A stretch of 64,000 nt of DNA from Vibrio sp. YMD68 (GTDB lineage Bacteria; Pseudomonadota; Gammaproteobacteria; Enterobacterales; Vibrionaceae), in assembly GCF_029958905.1 (NCBI RefSeq), contig NZ_CP124613.1:1116001-1180000 (forward strand), read 5' to 3'. Below the pieces are notes generated by a model. That model was given only the letters and a program-made list of their open reading frames with translations, was not told where the DNA came from and did no database searches. Made by a program: the position numbers and the translations under genes. Each line of letters begins with the position of its first letter. Positions within the stretch are counted from its first letter, which is position 1. Positions 59,637-64,000 of this stretch are shown here, piece after piece.

Positions 59637-60467
59637 CTAATTCGAGACTATGCGGCTAATTCGAGAATAGTGCAGCCCAAAGTACTCACCAATCTGCTTT
59701 TGTGTATAACCACCGCTCGAAAATGCCGCAACAATAGCATTGTTCCTGCTGGTTTCATTCGCTTCATATTCCTTCAAAGAGAGTGGTTTGGCTTTGCGCT
59801 GTTTCGCCGGAATTTCATTCATATCCCCTTCCTCAAAATCTGCATTGGGAAGGTGTTTATTCACAAACTCATCGCTGCCTAGGTAAACTTGCTGCTTTAA
59901 ATCTGCCCATAGTGGCTTTCCAATCCCTGCGAAAACGAATTGCTTGTATTTCTCTACGGCCCTATTTCGCTGCCTCCCAAATTGCAACAACGTTTGATCT
60001 ACCGCTAACCATTCCGGCGCTTGTTGTTGATTCGTAATAAAAGGCCAACTGCTCCATTCATATTCATGAGGGGCATCAACCATATGAGCACGAACCGGGT
60101 TGAGGAGAATATAGCGCCCAACCTCAAGTAGATAAGACTCTTTATCAACCAATATCGCCTTGTATCTACCTTGGTATAAATGACCGACACGGTGGTGCTT
60201 TCGATTGAATCTTTGCGTATACACACCGTTTAGCTGCCTCATCCCTTTGCTCAAATTTCCTTCGGGGGTTTCAATCAACAAGTGGTAATGATTGGTCATT
60301 AGGCAATAGTTGTGTATTACCCAATTAAACCGCTCACAAGTCTCAGCAAGCACCTCCAGAAACAACGTGAAGTCGGCTTCATCAAGGTAAATGGGCTGGC
60401 GAGCATTACCTCGTGAGGTGACATGGTACAGCGCCCCTGCATATTCAATCCGTAGTGGTCTACTCAT
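59637..60467 (-). mobile_element. REP-associated tyrosine transposase (RAYT), full length
   Basis: A 276-residue Y1/HUH single-strand DNA transposase of the IS200-like, REP-associated group. HUH motif HYH at His60 and His62 (MTNHYHLLIE) and the catalytic tyrosine, probably Tyr119 in RYILLNPVRA, are present. A C-terminal helix-turn-helix (about 230-275, YTQKQIGEYFGLHYSRISR) resembles the DnaA-type tail seen in long RAYTs. These enzymes cut REP hairpins. This is the only intact copy; truncated relatives follow upstream. The last codons lie in a 19-bp duplication (CTCGAATTAG). Confidence 0.92.
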
Positions 60468-60564
60468 CTTCTTCCCTCATCTTCTAAACAAAAAAATGGC
60501 CTAGTTAAAAACTAGACCATTCTCATCATAAAGGCAAAAGGCAAGACCTGACCCCTACATTACC
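60468..60564 (-). repeat. Hairpin/GGGGTCAGGTC module 1 (upstream of the intact RAYT)
   Basis: Contains the hairpin AATGG-CTAGTT/AACTAG-CCATT (60495-60521) and then, on the minus strand, GGTAATGTAGGGGTCAGG (ending 60564). The same roughly 97-bp module precedes every RAYT copy in the array. Confidence 0.9.
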
Positions 60565-60858
60565 TTTTAAATGACCGACACGGTGGTGCTTTCGATTGAA
60601 TCTTTGCGTATACACACCGTTTAGCTGCCTCATCCCTTTGCTCAAATTTCCTTCGGGGGTTTCAATCAACAAGTGGTAATGATTGGTCATTAGGCAATAG
60701 TTGTGTATTACCCAATTAAACCGCTCACAAGTCTCAGCAAGCACCTCCAGAAACAACGTGAAGTCGGCTTCATCAAGGTAAATGGGCTGGCGAGCATTAC
60801 CTCGTGAGGTGACATGGTACAGCGCCCCTGCATATTCAATCCGTAGTGGTCTACTCAT
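60526..60858 (-). pseudogene. Truncated RAYT copy B
   Basis: Identical to the intact protein through residue 97 (GHL), then fused to KGNVGVRSCLLPL, which is the translation of the module sequence itself. It keeps His60/His62 but lacks Tyr119. Almost identical in DNA to the intact gene, so the youngest copy. Confidence 0.92.
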
Positions 60859-60955
60859 CTTCTTCCCTCATCTTCTAAACAAAAAAATGGCCTAGTTAAA
60901 AACTAGACCATTCTCATCATAAAGGCAAAAGGCAAGACCTGACCCCTACATTACC
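60859..60955 (-). repeat. Hairpin/GGGGTCAGGTC module 2
   Basis: Same module as at 60468-60564, upstream of copy B. Confidence 0.9.
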
Positions 60956-61213
60956 TTTTTGCGTATACACACCGTTTAGCTGCCTCATCCCTTTGCTCAA
61001 ATTTCCTTCGGGGGTTTCAATCAACAAGTGGTAATGATTGGTCATCAGGCAATAGCTGTGTATTACCCAATTGAACCGCTCACAAGTCTCAGCAAGCACC
61101 TCCAGAAACAACGTGAAGTCGGCTTCATCAAGGTAAATGGGCTGGCGAGCATTACCTCGTGAGGTGACATGGTACAGCGCCCCTGCATATTCAATCCGTA
61201 GTGGTCTACTCAT
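60917..61213 (-). pseudogene. Truncated RAYT copy C
   Basis: Matches the intact protein to residue 85 (VYTQ), then the same KGNVGVRSCLLPL tail. Ser replaces Asn53 (IHSYCLM), shared with copy D. HUH kept, catalytic Tyr lost. Confidence 0.92.
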
Positions 61214-61300
61214 CTTCTTCCCTCATCTTCTAAACAAAAAAATGGCCTAGTTAAAAACTAGACCATTCTCATCATAAAGGCAAAAGGCAAGACCTGACCC
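61214..61300 (-). repeat. Hairpin/GGGGTCAGGTC module 3
   Basis: Same module but ending at GACCTGACCCC without the TACATTACC part; joined directly to copy D. Confidence 0.88.
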
Positions 61301-61304
61301 CTTG

Positions 61305-61610
61305 TTATCTACCTTGGTATAAATGACCGACACGGTGGTGCTTTCGATTGAATCTTTGCGTATACACGCCGTTTAGCTGCCTCATCCCTTTGCTCAAATT
61401 TCCTTCGGGGGTTTCAATCAACAAGTGGTAATGATTGGTCATCAGGCAATAGCTGTGTATTACCCAATTGAACCGCTCACAAGTTTCAGCAAGCACCTCC
61501 AGAAACAACGTGAAGTCGGCTTCATCAAGGTAAATGGGCTGGCGTGCATTGCCTCGTGAGGTAACATGGTACAGCGCCCCTGCATATTCAATCCGTAGTG
61601 GTCTACTCAT
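61305..61610 (-). pseudogene. Truncated RAYT copy D
   Basis: Matches to residue 101 (YQGR) and stops there because of an extra T relative to the intact gene. Most diverged copy (several silent changes plus Ser53). Confidence 0.92.
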
Positions 61611-61843
61611 CTTCTTCCCTCATCTTTTCCCCCTAAACAAAAAAATGGCCTAGTTAAAAACTAGACCATTCTCATCATAAAGGCAAAAGGCAAGACCTGA
61701 CCCTACATTACCCTCACAAGACCTGACCCCTACATTACCTTTCTTCCCTCATCTTTTCCCCCTAAACAAAAAAATGGCCTAGTTAAAAACTAGACCATTC
61801 TCATCATAAAGGCAAAAGGCAAGACCTGACCCCTACATTACCC
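61611..61843 (-). repeat. Modules 4 and 5 without a transposase copy
   Basis: One full module at 61611-61712, a 24-bp fragment with ACCTGACCCCTACATTACC at 61716-61739, and another full module at 61740-61843. Both carry the longer TTTTCCCCCTAAAC variant shared with copy D. The last ends 16 bp from the stop of the adhesin-like gene. Confidence 0.9.
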
Positions 61844-61859
61844 CTACGACCCGCGTGAA

Positions 61860-64000
61860 TCACATGGTGCAAACGAACGGATACCAAAACCTGGTGGTCA
61901 AAGTTCCAGCTCCCCACTCCCTACTGCGGCTCACACTGTGTATTTCTGTTGGGCTGCTTAGTCCTACCATCACATATTGGTATATCGTATTCTCGACATT
62001 GTCATAATCGACATTGTACGTGCCGTATACTTTGCCCTGGTATTGCTCTCGGAAACCGTCGTTTAACCATGCTCCGAACGCGTCCCTTTCAACCCCGTCC
62101 ATCATTCCGCCGCCTATATTTTGACAATACGTGGCCGCTGTCTCCCCATTTGTGTATACGTATCCATTGATCATTTTCACGTTCCCGCTGCCGTCACCGC
62201 CTCCTTCTATGTACATAGCCTCAGTGACTATAGGTCCTACCGACAGACTATCATTTATGAATGCTATTCCCTCATCAGCATTCAAAGTAACTCTCAAATC
62301 GTCCTCTCCACCGGCTAAACTTCCGACACCTGTCCAACTCAATGTGATACTCACACCCTCTTCACCCAGCGCATTGTTATCCACCCCACTGGTATCCAGC
62401 TCCCCCGTCACCGGATCTATCGTCACCCCTAGGTCGGTGGCTGCCTGGTCGACACTCCACGTTCCCAGGGACGCATCCGCTGGCACCACAATACTGCTGC
62501 CATCGGCCAATTGCACCGTCGTTTGGCCTGTGATAGTGTCGCCAACATTAATCTCGCTACCCTCTAATGGCGCTCCGTCTTTTAACAGCGCCACCTTGCT
62601 GCTCGACACATCTGCCAAGGTCACCGTGAACGTCTGCTCCTGCGACGGCTGACCATCAAACCAACCTCCCTCAACAAAAATCGCCTGCATCGTCAGTGGC
62701 TCATCCGCGAACGGCAGCGCCGTTTTCGAGTCAGGAATCGTGACATGACCTTCGCTGGTCGGCGTTAAACCCGCCACAGGGCTGTCGTTGCCATCCAACA
62801 CCTGCCACGTCACATGGTTGGCGTCCGGCGCCTCTAGGGTCGAGAACGTGCCTGACTCACCTTGTACCGTAAACTCAATACGCGCCTGCAAACCCATGCC
62901 CGGCGTCACCGTGGTGTTGTCCAACGTCAGCGTCGGATTTTGTACATTGTCGGCCGCTATCGGGTTGTTCGGGTCATTATCATTCCAACCTTCTAGCCAC
63001 TCTTTACCCGCTTTGAAACCATCCGCATCGTTATCCGCGTCACCGTTCTCAACTGGGCTGTTCGGGTCGTTCGGGCCCCAACCTTCATGCCACTCTCTCG
63101 CGTTCGTAATGCCATCGCCGTCATCGTCGCCGCTGCCATTCTCAACCGGATTGTCCGGGTCATTATCATCCCAACCTTCTACGGTTTCCAGACCATTAGG
63201 AAGACCATCGCCGTCCTTATCCTCTGCACCATTCGGCACTGGGTCGTTCGCGTTGTTCGGATTGGTGCCATCCACCACTTCTTTACCGTTCTTAATGCCA
63301 TCGCCGTCGTCGTCGCCGCCGCCATTCGGCACCGGATTATTCGGGTCGTTGTCGTCCCAACCTTCTACGGTTTCCAGGCCATTAGGGATACCATCTTTAT
63401 CCTTATCCTCGGCACCATTGGGCACCGGGTCATTCGGGTTGTTCGGGGCGGTACCATCCACCACTTCTTTACCGTTCTTAATGCCATCGCCGTCATCGTC
63501 TTTGTCACCATTTTCTACCGGGTCGTTCGGGTTGTTTTTGTCCCAACCTTCGACTTCTTCCTTACCATTTTTGATGCCATCGCCATCATCGTCTTTGTCA
63601 CCATTTTCTACCGGGTCGTTCGGGTCGTTCGGATTGCTACCATCCACCACTTCTTTACCGTTCTTAATGCCATCGCCGTCATCGTCTTTGTCACCATTTT
63701 CTACCGGGTCGTCGGGGTCGTTCGGATTGCTACCATCCACCACTTCTTTACCGTTCTTAATGCCATCGCCGTCATCGTCTTTGTCACCGTTTTCTACCGG
63801 GTCGTTCGGGTCGTTCGGGTTTGTGCCCGCAGCCCTTTCGTCGTCGTCCGATATGCCATCTTTATCGCTGTCGCATCGCGCTGAAACACCGCCAATGCTT
63901 TCACACACTTGCCCCTGAGCATCTGAAGACAAGTTACCTTGTGAGGGCAGCCCTTTTGTATCGTCGCCCCCACAGGCGCTCAGTAGTAGCGCAGCCATTA
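61860..64000 (-). CDS. Thrombospondin type-3 repeat lipoprotein, 5' end outside the window
   Basis: At least 712 residues of a large surface lipoprotein. Visible start: LLLSACGGDD, a lipobox with Cys; the Met before it leaves too short a signal peptide, so the true start is probably just past the window end. Residues about 40-350 hold ten tandem 31-residue units of the form DKDDDGDGIKNGKEVVDG, calcium-binding thrombospondin-3 repeats rich in Asp/Asn. Then Ig-like beta domains (about 355-560) and a C-terminal domain ending RFWYPFVCTM. Noticeably GC-richer than the rest of the window. Likely a Ca2+-stabilised adhesin or surface protein. Confidence 0.88.
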   Translation of the reverse strand, partial: MAALLLSACGGDDTKGLPSQGNLSSDAQGQVCESIGGVSARCDSDKDGISDDDERAAGTNPNDPNDPVENGDKDDDGDGIKNGKEVVDGSNPNDPDDPVENGDKDDDGDGIKNGKEVVDGSNPNDPNDPVENGDKDDDGDGIKNGKEEVEGWDKNNPNDPVENGDKDDDGDGIKNGKEVVDGTAPNNPNDPVPNGAEDKDKDGIPNGLETVEGWDDNDPNNPVPNGGGDDDGDGIKNGKEVVDGTNPNNANDPVPNGAEDKDGDGLPNGLETVEGWDDNDPDNPVENGSGDDDGDGITNAREWHEGWGPNDPNSPVENGDADNDADGFKAGKEWLEGWNDNDPNNPIAADNVQNPTLTLDNTTVTPGMGLQARIEFTVQGESGTFSTLEAPDANHVTWQVLDGNDSPVAGLTPTSEGHVTIPDSKTALPFADEPLTMQAIFVEGGWFDGQPSQEQTFTVTLADVSSSKVALLKDGAPLEGSEINVGDTITGQTTVQLADGSSIVVPADASLGTWSVDQAATDLGVTIDPVTGELDTSGVDNNALGEEGVSITLSWTGVGSLAGGEDDLRVTLNADEGIAFINDSLSVGPIVTEAMYIEGGGDGSGNVKMINGYVYTNGETAATYCQNIGGGMMDGVERDAFGAWLNDGFREQYQGKVYGTYNVDYDNVENTIYQYVMVGLSSPTEIHSVSRSREWGAGTLTTRFWYPFVCTM

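Noticed and set aside
59637..61843. CRISPR-like or retron-like array
   Set aside because: The repeated parts are transposase coding sequence plus one module, with no spacers, reverse transcriptase or cas genes.
62788..63918. Long + strand frames opposite the thrombospondin-3 repeat gene
   Set aside because: They are antisense reads of the repeat units; the minus strand frame has a lipobox and known domains.

Overview
The window looks like a piece of a Vibrio (or close Vibrionaceae) chromosome. It carries an adjacent luxP-luxQ pair, a torS/torT pair, the FabV-type enoyl-ACP reductase, a DUF3360 transporter, a DnaJ-related protein, a chromosomal Qnr-type pentapeptide protein, an HMG-CoA reductase and an mgsA/helD/yccS cluster. 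Base composition is moderate (low-to-mid 40s % GC by eye), with an AT-rich island near 56.8-59.5 kb and a GC-rich repeat gene at the right end. luxPQ sits on the second chromosome in well-studied vibrios, so a chromosome II origin is plausible, but that is inference. No tRNA, rRNA, CRISPR or phage genes were seen.

Layout. 1-3.3 kb: ABC exporter (permease cut by the window edge, plus ATPase) divergent from tesA. 3.3-8.4 kb: fabV, a GAF/degenerate-GGDEF/EAL phosphodiesterase and a COG3044 ATPase. 8.5-13.1 kb: DnaJ-related protein, small zinc ribbon, YieH-like phosphatase, hypothetical, creA, gsk. 13.2-22.7 kb: torS, torT, mgsA, helD, yccS. 22.8-29.3 kb: small hypotheticals, HMG-CoA reductase, PilZ protein, luxQ, luxP. 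29.5-36.1 kb: TraF-like outer-membrane protein, GIY-YIG, yceH, small proteins, Nudix, terC/alx family gene with a manganese-riboswitch-like leader, universal stress protein. 36.2-45.5 kb: broken small gene, GH3 glucosidase with divergent AraC regulator, glutaredoxin-like protein, chemoreceptor, qnr, SEC-C protein, homocysteine S-methyltransferase. 45.5-55 kb: a Cache-PAS-DUF294 membrane nucleotidyltransferase, DUF3360 transporter with a structured leader, membrane protein, double cupin, periplasmic binding protein, dCache chemoreceptor. 55.8-59.1 kb: small accessory genes in AT-rich DNA with a shared palindrome. 59.6-61.85 kb: a REP-associated tyrosine transposase (RAYT) followed by a tandem array of its own truncated 5' ends. 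61.86-64 kb: a calcium-binding thrombospondin-3-repeat lipoprotein, cut by the window end.

Functional themes. Many genes are sensory or signalling: AI-2 quorum sensing (LuxPQ), TMAO sensing (TorST), cyclic-di-GMP turnover and reading (EAL and PilZ proteins), two chemoreceptors, and the Cache-PAS-nucleotidyltransferase.

Two features stand out. (1) The RAYT array at 59.6-61.85 kb has at least three copies of the transposase 5' end. Each is fused at a different 3' breakpoint to the same hairpin/GGGGTCAGGTC module. All keep the HUH motif and all lose the catalytic tyrosine. Copies further from the intact gene are more diverged, as if the array grew stepwise. (2) The window is full of short (5-21 bp) tandem repeats in intergenic DNA, and three sensory proteins (TorS, TorT, LuxQ) carry in-frame versions of the same kind of repeat. 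A yybP-ykoY-like riboswitch with visible alternative pairing partners upstream of the terC/alx gene, and an unassigned structured leader upstream of the DUF3360 gene, are the best RNA findings.
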